This document shows, in pieces, positions 1 through 11,190 of a stretch of 64,000 nucleotides of DNA. A program made the translations under genes and the position numbers. The DNA lies in the NCBI GenBank assembly GCA_012931725.1, contig WHSA01001260.1:323505-387504 (forward strand), read 5' to 3'. The DNA is from Litsea cubeba (lineage: Eukaryota > Streptophyta > Magnoliopsida > Laurales > Lauraceae). The notes beneath the pieces were generated by a model that ran no database searches, was not told the origin of the DNA, and worked only from the letters and a program-made list of their open reading frames with translations. Numbering within the stretch: position 1 is the first letter of the stretch; every line of letters starts with the position of its first letter.

Positions 1-194
1 AGGCCAAATGATCTTGAAATGGCTTGAAACTTCTTGTGTACTCCTCTTTTGGCTGTCTGGATGAATCTTGCAGTTTTTGTTTGATTCTGACAAGATTTGA
101 TTTTTGGAAGCAGCATTGCCTATTTATGGCAGGTTGCGACTTTATGTAGCTCTTTGGATCTTGAAAAGGCAAAGTGACATTTTTGGTGTCAACA
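1..194 (-). mobile_element. Partial Tat-type LTR (element D), inverted, U3 terminal end
   Basis: This is the reverse complement of the first about 200 bp of the LTR that starts at 15077, and it also matches 32100-32293. It ends in GGTGTCAACA, the complement of the LTR terminus TGTTGACACC. It directly abuts gag sequence of plus-strand element A. The simplest reading is that a minus-strand Tat element inserted into A's gag and this is the outer end of its 5' LTR. TGGCA (195-199) would then be the target duplication. The rest of D lies left of the window, so the TSD cannot be confirmed. Confidence 0.85.
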
Positions 195-195
195 T

Positions 196-519
196 GGCAA
201 CAAATCAAAAAACCTGGGAGAACTCCTTGAAGCTTCCATGGAAGCTGAAACGGTGATTAAAGACCTCAACAGTCAGAAATCATCAAGAAAAGAGCCAACC
301 GCCATTGCAACCTCTAAACCAAAGAAGAAAGAGGTCCTCAATGTGCAGACCAAGTCAGCTCCTCAGCCACCAAAGAAAGCTGAAAACAAAGCTGTTGGTA
401 AGAGACCTGAACTCTCAGACGCCTTCAAAGAACGAGTAGAGAAGAAATACCCGTTTGATGAAGATGTTGATGAAATCTTCGGGGCTCTTGTGGCAAACGG
501 CAAGCTCAACCTTGCCTGA
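196..519 (+). pseudogene. gag: Tat gag, C-terminal part (fragment)
   Basis: The reading frame is open from the LTR D junction. It has the sequence NKSKNLGELLEAS followed by a Lys/Pro-rich linker and a conserved block near PFDEDVDEIF. The product would be the structural capsid polyprotein of element A. The frame breaks at about 515-519 (CTTGCCTGA). The next frame carries a Cys/His cluster (CPYHQ, then HPLNQC, about 570-612) that looks like a zinc-knuckle-like nucleic acid-binding motif. It then meets a TAG at 632-634. The upstream capsid core is absent, removed by the D insertion. The homologous upstream portion in another copy is at 32296-32895. At least one frameshift and one stop mark it as dead. 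Confidence 0.75.
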
Positions 520-634
520 ACCAAAAAGACCGGGTGATGTTGGCAAAACCAACGATCCTCGGTACTGTCCATACCACCAGATGATCTCGCATCCTCTCAA
601 TCAATGCTTCGTTGTGAGAGAGAAAATAAATTAG

Positions 635-1054
635 ATGTGGAAAAACGGAGTCATCACCTTTGACAAAAACTATGGGTCTGCCTCCGTCAACATGGTGACA
701 TGTGGACAAACATCAAGATCACCGAAGAAGAAGATCACTACTTCCTTCAAGGTGATAAACTCAATCGAAGCGTCCGAAGAACTGGTTCCTTACCCGACAC
801 CAGACGGACAACCGATATGGGTACATCCCGATCTCCTGGAAGATGAAAATTGGGAGGTCGTGAAAACAAAGCCTACAGCTCAACAGCGAAGGCAGGCTAG
901 GAAACATCTCCTCAAGCTCAAACTGGCAAGAGAAGACCCAGCCAAAACTAGAGGTCAAAGAAAAGGCAGAGGCTTCCTCTACCGCTTCACTGGAGGTAAC
1001 AAAAACATCCCTTCCAGAGACTTCAAAGGCGGTAAGGAAATTCACTCTCAGTGA
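635..1054 (+). pseudogene. Tat gag/pro linker region (fragment)
   Basis: This 139-residue open segment continues the polyprotein after the TAG at 632. It is basic at its C-terminal end (RRQARKHLLKLK and a Gly/Arg-rich RGQRKGRGF). The function is not known; its position between the gag zinc motif and the protease suggests a linker. Continuity into the next open frame is lost by a 1-nt frameshift at about 1035-1045: the downstream frame reads TLSDFMPPQF across the stop of this one. It is better read as part of one ancestral gag-pol ORF than as a separate gene. Confidence 0.6.
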
Positions 1055-1058
1055 TTTC

Positions 1059-4000
1059 ATGCCACCTCAGTTCAAAGAAGCCATGCAGGAGACATCATAC
1101 TCTTGCAATTCAGTAGTTGGATTCTCCATTGATGGATACGAATCCAGCGACACCGATGATGGATTCGAACCCAACTACACAGATGAATGGGAGGAATCCC
1201 TTAAAACAGGAGAATATCTCTCCGATGAAGAATGGGTTCCTGAGTCTCATCTTATGCCAGTAATCTGGTATAACCCCCTACAGCCACAAGGATCCTGGTC
1301 TGATGATGAAGAAGACCAAGAGGCTGTACAAGAAAATGCTGCTGACCCAGCACCTCTCATTACTCCAGTGGAAATCAACAATGTTGAGCCACAAAGAGAT
1401 GATGAAGAAGAAGATCCGGCTCCCATACCTGATCTTGAAGAATATGCAAGGATCTTGCAGCGACTCGCTCTAGAACAAGAGCAAGAACGCATCAACGAGC
1501 CTCCTCGCAATCCAGAGCCTGAAGTCCCTGAAGACCATCAGGTACATCCTCCCTTTACTCCTGAAAATGGAGAAAATTGCTGGATAGACGATCCTCTCAC
1601 ATCCGAGGATGAGTCTGACTCCAATCAGGCAACGTCTCCCGTCAGAGCTTCCTGTAATGTGATAATTCTAGATTATAGCTCTTCCGAAGCATCGTCTGAT
1701 GAGAGCACTTACACTCCGGCGACGCCTAGCAATATATCTTCTGGAGCCACCTCATCTCACGTGACTTTCACTGAGATGACACCCTCTCAGGTTTCTTCTC
1801 CTGAGACTGTGACTTCAAAGTTCACACCCTTCCTGACTGAAGAATTCCCAGCCATTGATGCTTGGGACGATGAATTAGTCAACGAAGAAGAAAGATTGCT
1901 GGATGTTGTTCAGGACTTGTTCCCGGAAAATGCTCCATGCAACACAATCACTGAGGATGGTAACTCTGCTGCTGATGCATCCTCAGCAAATGAAAAACGA
2001 CAGCCTCTTGATCCTGAAGACAATCTTCCAAACGAAGACCCTTCTCAAGAAGCTCTCGAAGTTGGTAGAGGCACCCGCTCTGGCAGGGACTACCACAAAA
2101 ATTACAACCAATCTTCTTTTACATATGTAAATCCTTCGGGAAAAGATGTTGTAAGCGCCCCTAGTGGCAACAATGATGAACATGCAGGCCCTAAGGAGGC
2201 TTTCAAGTATGACTTGATTGAACACTTCAAGCACATACCTGCACGTCTGCACATCCTAGATTTGCTGCGAATGTCTCCGCACACTCGTGATAATCTCATC
2301 TCAGAATTACAAAAACTGAATGAGGATGTCGACAAACATGCCCCGCAAGTCCTCCAAATTGAAATGGATTACCGGGTCAAAAACTCAGAAGCCTCCTCAA
2401 AGGGAGAAAAGAAGAAAACTGAGGGATCATGCATTGAATGCCTCTCGGTTAAAAAAGCAGCCAGTGCAACCATCGCCTTCACAAAGGATGACCTCCTACT
2501 TGGCGAAACCAGGCATAACCGACCCCTGTACTTCACAGGGTATATCAAGGAAATGCCTATGCATAGAGTTCAGATCGACCCAGGTTCTGCACTCAACCTT
2601 ATCTCCACATCGGCTCTTGAAGAGTTGGGCATCCCACCCAGCAAACTGAGCCATACATCTGTATCTATCTTTGGATACGATGGGAGTACTCAAAGGCCTA
2701 TCGGCAAAATCAGGTTCAAATTGGAGATCGGTGATCTTATCTCTGAGGTCACAGTGTATGCAATAAAGACCCCTTCATGCTACAACATCCTTCTCGGACG
2801 CCCTTGGATCCATGAGAATGGTGTTGTCCCTTCAACTCTACATCAATGCATCAAGTTTGTTGGCGACGACGGCATGATACATCGAGTCTTTGCGGACAGA
2901 AAACCCTTCAAAGGTAAAGAAATCCACTTCGCAGACTCACAGATGTATGAAGGTGAAAAAGAAGAAGAGGAGAAGCATACAGCATCCTTTGCCGAAAATC
3001 TCCAGAAAGATAAAGGCAAAGCTCCTCAACAATCACCGGAAGAAAACAAACCATCCGGTAAATCTGAAGAGGGCATGCAAACTCCCTTCATCATCTCCCT
3101 CAAAACTTCAAAGCCTTTGGTCATCACAACTAAAGTGAAGAAGGCAAAACAAAAGCCTGAGGGCAAATTTGTTATCTCTTTCGTGTCTATCATGCAAGAC
3201 ACGGACTCGGATTCAGAGCTAGAAGACGACACATCGTCAAGCCAAGCTGACACTCAGCAAGTTCAGCCTGCTCTTACTCCAATGGAGACAACCTCTGACA
3301 TAGAAGATCCTACGTCAGCTTCCTTCGTTGTTCCAGCAACTTCAGCAAAGGAAAAGCCGATCTTCTTCCATAGATCGGATGCTTCTTCATCAAACTCCAT
3401 GCTTGAACCTTTCCAAAATAAAGGTACGCCTCAACTATCCTTATACAGTTCTGTGGCACAAGCTATCATGAAGAAAATGGGCTATGACGCTCAAAACCCA
3501 GTCGGTTTGGGAGAAGGACGCGGTATTCTCACGCCATTGGGGCCCGTCTTGACCAAAAGCCAGCTGGAAGATTGGAGACTCTACGGCTATGTAGAAAAGT
3601 CTTCACACGGGTTAGGGTATGATCCTGACACTCCCTTGAGACAGTTGACACAAAGGCTTAGAAGTCAGTATACTGACCAAGCCTCAACATCTCAAATCCA
3701 TGAAGACATCGATCTCCCTGGATATCTCTTTGATGAGTCACCTGACAAAGATCCAGGAAGCTCATCTAATTGGCACGATTTCTCCGAAAATGAAGAGGAG
3801 CTGTCCGATGGCACAGACGTGTGGACTTCTGACCCAGAAGAACCCTCATCTCCAAAAGAAGTAGCCTACTTCGACTCAGTTTCAACAGGCGATTGGGATC
3901 ATCTCATAGCAAGCCTTGGGAAAATTACCGATCAAGAAGACCCGTGGAAAGGAACAAAACCTTGGTCTGGAAATGCCCTTGAAACCCCAGAAGGTTTCGT

Positions 4001-4718
4001 TGAGCTGGAAGCCTCCGAAAGTATTGTGGAGGAACCACCTTCGAACCTTCCAACAGAAGATCCTGTTCAAAAGATAGACTTGGGAACACCAGATAACCCA
4101 CGTCCTGTATTCATAAGCAAGAATATAAAGGATGATGAGTTACCCGAGTATATCGCTTTTCTTCGTGAGTTCGTTGATTGCTTTGCATGGTCTTATGCTG
4201 AAATGCCAGGCTTAGACCCCAAAATAGCAGTTCACAAACTCAATCTTCAAGAAGACATCAAGCCTGTCAAGCAAGGCCAAAGAAGATTTCGTCCGGATGT
4301 GATGGATAAAATTGAACAAGAAGTTCAAAAACTCAAAAGCGTCGGCTTCATCCGTGAGGAAGAACATCCTGAATGGTTGGCCAACATTGTCCCCGTGACA
4401 AAGAAAAATGGGCAGATCAGGGTCTGTATTGACTATAGAGACCTGAATGGCGCATGCCCAAAAGATGAATTTCCGCTCCCCATACCAGAGGTAATGATTG
4501 ATAATACCTGTGGATTCGAGCGAATGACATTCATGGACGGTTTCTCTGGCTACAATCAGATAAAGATGCATCCTGAGGATGAAAAACATACATCCTTTCG
4601 AACCCCATTTGGCATGTATTGTTACACTGTCATGCCATTTGGTTTGAAGAATGCCTGGTGCCACATATCAGAGGGCTATGATGAAAATATTCCAAGATAT
4701 GCAGCACAAGACGGTTGA
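1059..4718 (+). pseudogene. pol: pol 5' half: acidic region, aspartic protease, G-patch, RT fingers/palm
   Basis: The frame is 1219 codons. Residues 1-400 are acidic and Ser/Pro-rich. The protease lies around residues 490-600, with active-site motif DPGSALN (about residue 506) and the flap-side motif ILLGRPWIH. A G-patch-like motif (MGYDAQNPVGLGEGRG, about residues 807-822, with a later GLGYDP) precedes RT, as in many plant gypsy polyproteins. RT begins near residue 1050, with RVCIDYRDLN and MPFGLKNA. The frame is lost at about 4652 by a single-base insertion inside the RT motif after GLKNA, and pol resumes in the next frame from 4651. The upstream acidic region is unusually long and I cannot assign it. 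The ATG at 1059 is only the first Met in this frame; the ancestral frame extends upstream. Confidence 0.88.
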
Positions 4719-7401
4719 ATGTTACGTTGATGACCTCGCCGTCAAAAGCAAAAGAAAAGAAGATCATCTCGAAAACCTTCGAGAAGTCTTCCTCCGGCTT
4801 CGCAAACACAAACTGCGAATGAATCCATTGAAATGCTTCTTCGGCGTCTCGTCGGGTAAGTTCCTCGGATTCTTAGTTCGGAAAGCTGGAATAGAGCTTG
4901 ACCCCATAAAAGTCAAAGCCATTCTAGAAATGCCCTCTCCAAGAACCTTGAGAGAACTCAAAGGGCTTCAAGGGAGATTGGCCTACATCAGACGGTTCAT
5001 CTCCAATCTTTCGGGGAAATGCCGTCCATTCTCCCGGTTGATGAAAAAAGGTGTAAACTTTGTCTGGGATGCTGACTGTGAAGCTGCTTTCCAAGACATC
5101 AAGTCATACCTGACAAAACCTCCAGTGTTAGCTGCTCCTACCACTGGAAAACCATTCATCTTGTACACAAGAGCCCTTGATCACTCTCTGGGAGCTCTGC
5201 TTGCGCAAGAAAATGATCAAAGAAAAGAAGCTGCTCTATATTACCTCAGCCGCATGCTAGTAGGTGCAGAGCATCGCTACTCTCCAGTCGAAAAAGAATG
5301 TCTTGCAGTGATGTTCGCCGTACAAAAGCTGCGTCACTACTTGCTTTCCAACACAGTCTACCTGGTCTCGAGGGTCAACCTCTTGAAGGTCCTTGTCACA
5401 AAGGCAGGTTCTCTCAATGCTCGACTGGCAAAATGGTCCATCCTTCTGTCACAATTTGATATTAGGTATGTACCACAAAAAGCAATCAAAGGGCAAGCTC
5501 TAGCAGACTTCCTCGCAGAGCATCCATTGCCTAAAGATTCTCCACTCAGAGATGATCTCCCAGACGAACCAGTCTACAATGTGGAGACTTTCTCACAAAG
5601 TGCCTCCTGGGACATGTACTTTGACGGTGCAACCAGGACAAATGAAAAAAGACAGCTGATCTCGGAAGTTGGCATCCTCTTTGTTAGCCCCGACAAATAC
5701 ATGATTCCACACGCTTTCTCGCTACTGGAACCATGCACAAACAATGCAGCTGAATATCAAGCTCTGATCTTAGGATTGGAACTCGCCATCGAATCCGGTA
5801 TCACCATGCTGGAAGTCTTTGGAGACTCTCAACTGATCGTCAACCAGATGAATCAGAAATTTGAAGTCAGGAAGCCAGATTTGCTGCCCTACTACAACAA
5901 GGCACAATCACTTCTGCAAAAGTCTGACATCTGTCACATCACCCACATTCGTAGAGGTGAAAATATACGTGCAGATGCCCTAGCCGGACTTGCCGCATCC
6001 ATGGCAATCCAGGAAGGGGAAAACATGCAAGTCACAGTGTGCGAAAGAAGAATCCTTCCTCCTCTTAACACACACCAAGCAGTTGCTGAATGCCACCAAG
6101 TGGTCGGAAGTCGGATTTCAATCCTTCAAACTTCAATTGGCGACTGGAGGGATCCGTTCATTGATTACATTATGTTCGAAATCCTACCCGAAGATCCAAA
6201 AGAACGGGTAAGCATCCAAAGGCGAACCCCAAGCTTCCATTTGGATATTCCTTCAAAAATCCTTTACAGGAAATCCTTCAACGGAGTACTTCTACGCTGC
6301 TTGTCACAACAAGAGGCTGAAGAAACACTCAAAGAAGTTCATGCTGGTCTTTGTGGAGCTCATCAGGCTGGACCTAAGCTCTATGATCAGATAAAAAGGT
6401 TAGGATATTACTGGCCTACCATGGTAGCTGACGCAATGCAATTTGCCAAGCGCTGCCAACAATGCCAAGTTCATGGAGATTACATTCACATGCCTCCAGA
6501 ATGGCTACATCCTACAGCGATCTCATGGCCTTTCGAAGCCTGGGGTATGGACATCATAGGTCCTATATCTCCCCCTTCAAGCAAAGGTCATCGCTTCATC
6601 TTCGCCGCTACGGATTATTTCTCCAAGTGGTCAGAAGCATTTGCGTTTAACGAAATGAAGACCTCATCAGTCCTTCAGTTCCTACGCACCAACATCATTT
6701 GTCGTTTCGGCATACCCAAAAGATTCGTCCATGATAACGGACCACAATTCCGGGATCATCGATTCTACAGGTTCTGCGACAAATACAAAATTCAAAGCTG
6801 TCCTTCGACTCCATACAATCCGGCAGCAAACGGGTTAGCAGAAGCTTTCAACAAGACACTCTGCAAAATCCTCAAAAAAATGGTCTCTAGTCACAAAAGA
6901 GACTGGAGCGACAAAATGTCCGAAGCTTTGTGGGCCTATCGAACCACCGTTCGAGGACCAACCCATAGCACACCATTCTCCTTGGTCTATGGATGCGAAG
7001 CTGTCGTGCCCTTGGAAGTACAAATTCCTTCCTTGAGGGTATCCTTGCAAAATGACATGACTCAAGAAAGCAATGTCAAATTGCGGCTCCATGAGCTGGA
7101 CAATCTCGATGAGAGACGGCTCGAAGCTCAACAAAGCATTGAACTTTACCAAGCACGTATGGCAGGATCTTTCGATAAAAAGGTCAGGCAACGTGCCTAC
7201 AAAAAGAGTGACTTGGTTCTTGCGGTAAAAAGACCAATGGTCTTCGCTCACAAGTCCAAAGGCAAATTTGAGCCAAAATGGGAGGGACCCTACGTCATCG
7301 ACAAGGTTTTCTCTAACGGCGCATACGCACTCCTAAACATGGAAGGTGACAGATGTATGCTGCCCATCAACGGCAAGTTCTTAAAGCGGTACTACCCTTG
7401 A
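4651..7401 (+). pseudogene. pol: pol 3' half: RT palm (YVDD), degenerate RNase H, second RNase H, integrase
   Basis: The frame is 916 codons and continues RT after the frameshift. The catalytic YVDD is at about residues 26-29. The gypsy-type RNase H (about 150-270) has YTRALD where YTDAS is usual and VSRVNLL where HTDH is usual, so two catalytic aspartates are missing. The middle Glu (SPVEKECLA) remains. A second, apparently intact RNase H follows at about 325-450 (YFDGAT, NNAAEYQAL, VFGDSQL, RADALAG). Integrase follows, with an H-H-C-C zinc domain (EVHAG...CQQCQ) and a catalytic triad at WGMDIIGP, VHDNGPQF and GLAEAFNKT. The C-terminal end lacks a chromodomain, as expected for Tat. It is joined to the previous segment only by a frameshift, so A cannot make full-length Pol. 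Confidence 0.92.
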
Positions 7402-7755
7402 AGACTTACCCAACTGGGTAAGAGCAATGCCTGTACGGCCAAAACCGGTTTCCAGGTACACGCTCGCTAAACCCACCTTTTTTTAGAATTTTCATATCAA
7501 ATGTTGAAATTTCTAGAAATCTAAAACAATGCTTACTTTCATCGTTTCATTGTTCAAAAAAAAAAAATCCAAGTTTAGGAACCTTTCCCTAACTTGACCA
7601 AAATTTTCAACCCTTGAACCCAAAATTCATGGTTTGAAACAAAATCCGGATTCAGGGATTTCCACCCTAGTCCACCTTGCCTTTTACCGCCAAAATGGTT
7701 TTAGGTCAAAACTTATGACCCTCGTGTCTTTAAACAAAAAAAAATGGTTTTTCAA
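7402..7755 (+). other. Non-coding start of the Tat hypervariable 3' region
   Basis: No gene is seen. This is AT-rich sequence after the pol stop, with short A runs (7557-7567). It begins the long non-coding stretch that plant Tat/Ogre elements carry between pol and the 3' LTR. Confidence 0.6.
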
Positions 7756-7759
7756 AAAC

Positions 7760-8225
7760 CGCGAGGAAGCGACGCTTAGTCGATACTCGCACAAATCGGA
7801 AGCAAGCGAACCACGTTCGACACTTCCAAAATCGCAGGGAAGCGACATTTCGTCGATACTTGCAAAATCCAAAACCGTGGAAACGCAACATTTCAGTTGA
7901 TATCCACAACCCAAATTTCAAAGGTTCAAAAAAACCTAAAAAACTGTGGAGACGCAACATTTCAGTTGATATCCATAACCCAAAGGTTCGAGAAAACCAC
8001 AAATTTCAAAAAATCGTGGGGAAACGACATCAAGTCAGTACCCGCAAAACCAAAATTTTTGAAAAGCAAGGATGCGACATTCCATCGATACTTGCACCCA
8101 AATCCGCGAGGATGCGACATTCCATCGATACTCGCAACCGAATGAGCAAGGATGCGACATTCCATCGATACTTGCAAGAACATTCAGCAGGGAGGCGACT
8201 TTTAGTCGATACTTGCATTTTTTTG
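7760..8225 (+). repeat. Degenerate tandem array, core GCGACATTCCATCGATACTTG
   Basis: The array has about eight to nine diverged copies of a unit of roughly 45-70 bp. The shared core is a GCGACATT-like word followed by CGATACTTGCA. The three copies at about 8070-8180 are the most alike. Short frames through it are repeat artefacts. Tat/Ogre 3' regions are known to generate such arrays. Confidence 0.75.
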
Positions 8226-8235
8226 AAAACCAAAC

Positions 8236-8785
8236 CGGCTATAAATGCCATCAAAACAGGCTATAAATGCCACAAACCGGCTATCAATGCCACCAAAACA
8301 AAACCGGCTATCAATGCCATAAACAAACAAAAAAAAAACTTGGATTTCAAAAAAAAAACCCGGCTATCAATGCCACCAAAACAAAACCGGCTATAGATGC
8401 CACACAAAAAAAAACCGGCTATCAATGCCACCAAAACAAAACCGGCTATAGATGCCACAAAACAAAACAGGCTATCAATGCCACCAAAACAAACCGGCTA
8501 TAGATGCCACAAAACAAAACAGGCTATCAATGCCACCAAAAACCGGCTATAGATGCCACAAAACAAAACAGGCTATAGATGCCACAAAACAAAATAGGCT
8601 ATCAATGCCACCAAAAACCGGCTATAGATGCCACAAAACAAACCGGCTATCAATGCCACCAAAACAGGCTATAGATGCCATAATAATAAAAAAAAAAAAA
8701 CTCGGCTATCAATGCCACAAGAAAAGCTGGCTCTCATGCCAAAATTGGCTTCCATGCCACAAACAAAAACCTGGCTTTCATGCCA
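8236..8785 (+). repeat. Short-period tandem array, core GGCTATNNATGCCA
   Basis: About 18 clear copies of GGCTAT(A/C)(A/G)ATGCCA are separated by ACAAAACAAAACC-type spacers, with a period mostly 23-29 bp. Three degenerate copies (GGCTCTCATGCC, GGCTTCCATGCC, GGCTTTCATGCC) end the array. Two sub-types (TATAGATG and TATCAATG) tend to alternate. The same word is present as four copies in the LTRs of A and B. Confidence 0.9.
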
Positions 8786-8836
8786 AAACAATCACTTGAC
8801 AAAAAGATTTTCACAAAATGACAACCTTTTGATCAA

Positions 8837-9120
8837 ATCCCATTTAGCAATTACTTTTATCACAAAAAGATTCAAGTGAGCGTAGGGATAACAAAAAAAG
8901 AGCATCCCATTTAGCAATTACTTTTATCACAAAAAGATTAAAGTGAGCATAGGGATAACAAAAAAAAAAGAAGAGAAAGTGTTCACAGGCACTACAAAAA
9001 AAAATAACAAAAAAAGAGTACCAAAAAAATACATGTGGTACCAAAAAAAAAGAAAGTGTTCACAAGCACTACAAAAAAAAAATAAGTACCAAAAAATACA
9101 AGTGGTACCAAAAAAAAAAG
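8837..9120 (+). repeat. Two small tandem duplications, A-rich
   Basis: A unit of about 65 bp containing CCCATTTAGCAATTACTTTT occurs at about 8838 and 8908. A second unit built on GTGTTCACAGGCACTAC and GTACC occurs at about 8981 and 9055. Both are rich in A runs. They lie just downstream of the antisense gene stop, so they would fall in its 3' untranslated region. Confidence 0.65.
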
Positions 9121-9154
9121 AAAAGAAAGAAGGATGGTTTCTGTATACAGGAGC

Positions 9155-10089
9155 TCAATCAAAAATGGTCTCCAGCCAAGAGTTCAGCTCCCCAAGCAAA
9201 CTTTTAGCCTCAGCCGTCAAGGATTCCAAGGCACGCGTCTTCAGGAACTTGCCATGAGATGCTGGAGTGGGCTGTACCCCTTCTCTCACACCAGGAAGCT
9301 TACCTCGAGCAGTTTGCCATTGTTCATCCTCATCAGACTTCCTTTTGAGAACCCGTTCGGCATCTGCAACCTGGTGAATCAGGGCACTCTCCCTGTCGCG
9401 AGCTTCTATTATGGCAGTCCACTTGGCAGCGACTTGTGCCTGCAAATGCTCAAGACGTTTCCTGGCCTCATCGACCTCCCTGTCAAGGATGTTAAGGTCA
9501 TGTGTCAGCCTGATGATGGCTATCTCTTCTAAGTTCCTCTTTCGGACTGCCAGCTTCCTGCTTTCTGTAGCCTCATCCAGGTCAGACTTAGCCTTATCAG
9601 CAGGGTCCAGGAACATCTCCTTGAAGAACTGGTCATCAGCCAAACTCACGGTCTCAAACCACTTGTCACCCAGTGCAATGATCCTATCAACGATCGCCCT
9701 GGCACCTGTGACATCCAGACCAGCTTCTTCAGCATCACTGAGAATCTCCTGCACATGCTGGATCATGCCAAATCCGGCTTCCAAGTGCCCAGAAAAGAGA
9801 GTCTCAATCCAAGAGCTCACAACTCGCACCACCACCTTCTTCGCAAAAAGAAGAGATGGCCCAGCTGAGGATTCGCCTAACTCCGTTGGACGGCTACTCA
9901 TGTCATCATCTGTTGAAAGAGTAACAAAAGAACTCTTTCCAGCTGAAGATGCTCCTGCTCGGGAAGGAATCTCAGCGCGAGGAATCTCCTCAATATTGTC
10001 AGAGCTGGTCCCAGGAATCTCTACCTCTGGATCAACCTCTGGCATCTCTTGCTCTGGAAGCGACGGATCCTCCTCTGCCACTTCAAAAC
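9155..10089 (-). CDS. Antisense gene exon 5: acidic linker and coiled coil
   Basis: The segment is open for about 310 codons to TGA. It starts GFEVAEEDPSLPEQEMPEVD after the acceptor TTTGTAG. The first 70 residues are Pro/Glu/Ser-rich. A hydrophobic segment follows (ETLFSGHLEAGFGMIQHVQ), then a long heptad-rich stretch (residues about 160-260, for example RLTHDLNILDREVDEARKR) typical of a coiled coil. It ends LLGELNSWLETIFD. The segment is fully open, so selection or recent origin kept it intact. No enzyme motif is seen. Confidence 0.72.
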
Positions 10090-10164
10090 CTACAAAGGAA
10101 ACACAAAAAGGTATGAATATGACCCTGTTTGAAAATCATTATCAGAGTTATAACTACAAAATAC
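10090..10164 (-). other. Intron 4 of the antisense gene
   Basis: It is 75 bp, GTATTTTG ... CCTTTGTAG. The flanking frames join as GAA G/GT TTT. Confidence 0.75.
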
Positions 10165-10275
10165 CTTCTTCGACGACTGGCGGAACACTTTCTTCCTCCA
10201 TGAACTCATCGAAAGCATCATCAACATTTGCGTCCATCGATGGTTCAAAGTCATCAGAACCCTGTGGCAAGTCAG

Positions 10276-10348
10276 CTGGCAACAAAAAAAAAATGTGTTA
10301 GCAAGCCGAGTCACAAACAAAAAAAAAAGGGATCAAAAGAAGTCATAC
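10276..10348 (-). other. Intron 3 of the antisense gene
   Basis: It is 73 bp, GTATGACTTC ... TTGCCAG. The flanking frames join as ATT G/CT GAC. Exon 4 (10275-10165) is then open throughout, with acidic sequence (DDFEPSMDANVDD). Confidence 0.72.
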
Positions 10349-10462
10349 CAATTGGAGATTCTGGATTTACTCCAGAGTCCCTCGGTTCTTCTTCAGGTGC
10401 CTCAACAGGATCCATCACCACCTCATCGGTTGGAACCTCAGGCATCACCAAGTCTTCCTCTG

Positions 10463-10559
10463 CTAAAAAAAAAAAGAAGAAAAGCAGAAACAAGAAGCAA
10501 ATCATAACATGGAAAAATCCCATGAAAAGAAATGGAAAGAGAAAAAGGAAGAATCATAC
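10463..10559 (-). other. Intron 2 of the antisense gene
   Basis: It is 97 bp, GTATGATT ... poly-T then TAG. The flanking frames join as GAA G/CA GAG with no stop. Confidence 0.75.
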
Positions 10560-11190
10560 CTTCACCGACGGTCTCTTCTTCTCGGCTTCTCTTCTCTGGA
10601 GGCTTGTCAGCATCCACTGGCACATCCTCATTGATAGTAAGAGGAACTTCCAAGTTAGGAGAGTCCTCATGCTGCTCCTTGCTGCTATGATGACTCCTCC
10701 TCCTCTTACCTCTGCAGGCTCGCTTCTTAGAAGAACCTACCCCGCTGTCAGAGTCAGGTTTCCCACTTGACTCATCACTGGATGGTCTGCTCTTGCCAGT
10801 AGACTCCACGGAAGCTTGCCTCTGTGCCGCCTGCATCCAAGCGCCAAGTTCGGCTTCCTCCTGTTCTAGCTGCTCCAAAGCCTCGTCAGGTATTTCTCGA
10901 ACAGCTTCAGAACCGATGACGCCCTGGTCACCAAGAAAGCCTATCTTGTGCTTCTCTCCAGAAAGGAAGGCCCAAACTTCCTCTCGCCGGATGCCATCCG
11001 ACTTTCCAAGGCCCTTTCCAGATACCAGCTTCACATCAAGCTCCTTCCTGGAAAGTCCCCGATATGCCGAGAAGCTCTCCGCGAACCACTTCGCAAAGCC
11101 GGCAGTCCGGGAAGTCAGCAACACAGGATAAGAAATCATGGCTGTAGTGTCTTCAGCACTATAAAAGCCCATGCATTTCTCCCGTCCTGT
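10560..11190 (-). pseudogene. Antisense gene exon 2, third segment (frame-shifted)
   Basis: The open frame reads GFYSAEDTTAMISYP, then an acidic, Ser-rich hinge with a basic cluster (KKRACRGKRRRSHH) that could be a nuclear localisation signal, and then EVPLTINEDVPVD. The exon ends GGTGAAG before the donor GTATGATT. After splicing to exon 3 the frame continues AEEDLVMPEVPTDE. The phase-1 join supports the splice call. Confidence 0.72.

Noticed and set aside
8236..8785. CRISPR-like short repeats with spacers
   Set aside because: Repeat units vary, spacers are near-identical A-rich words, no cas genes exist, and the setting is a plant retrotransposon.
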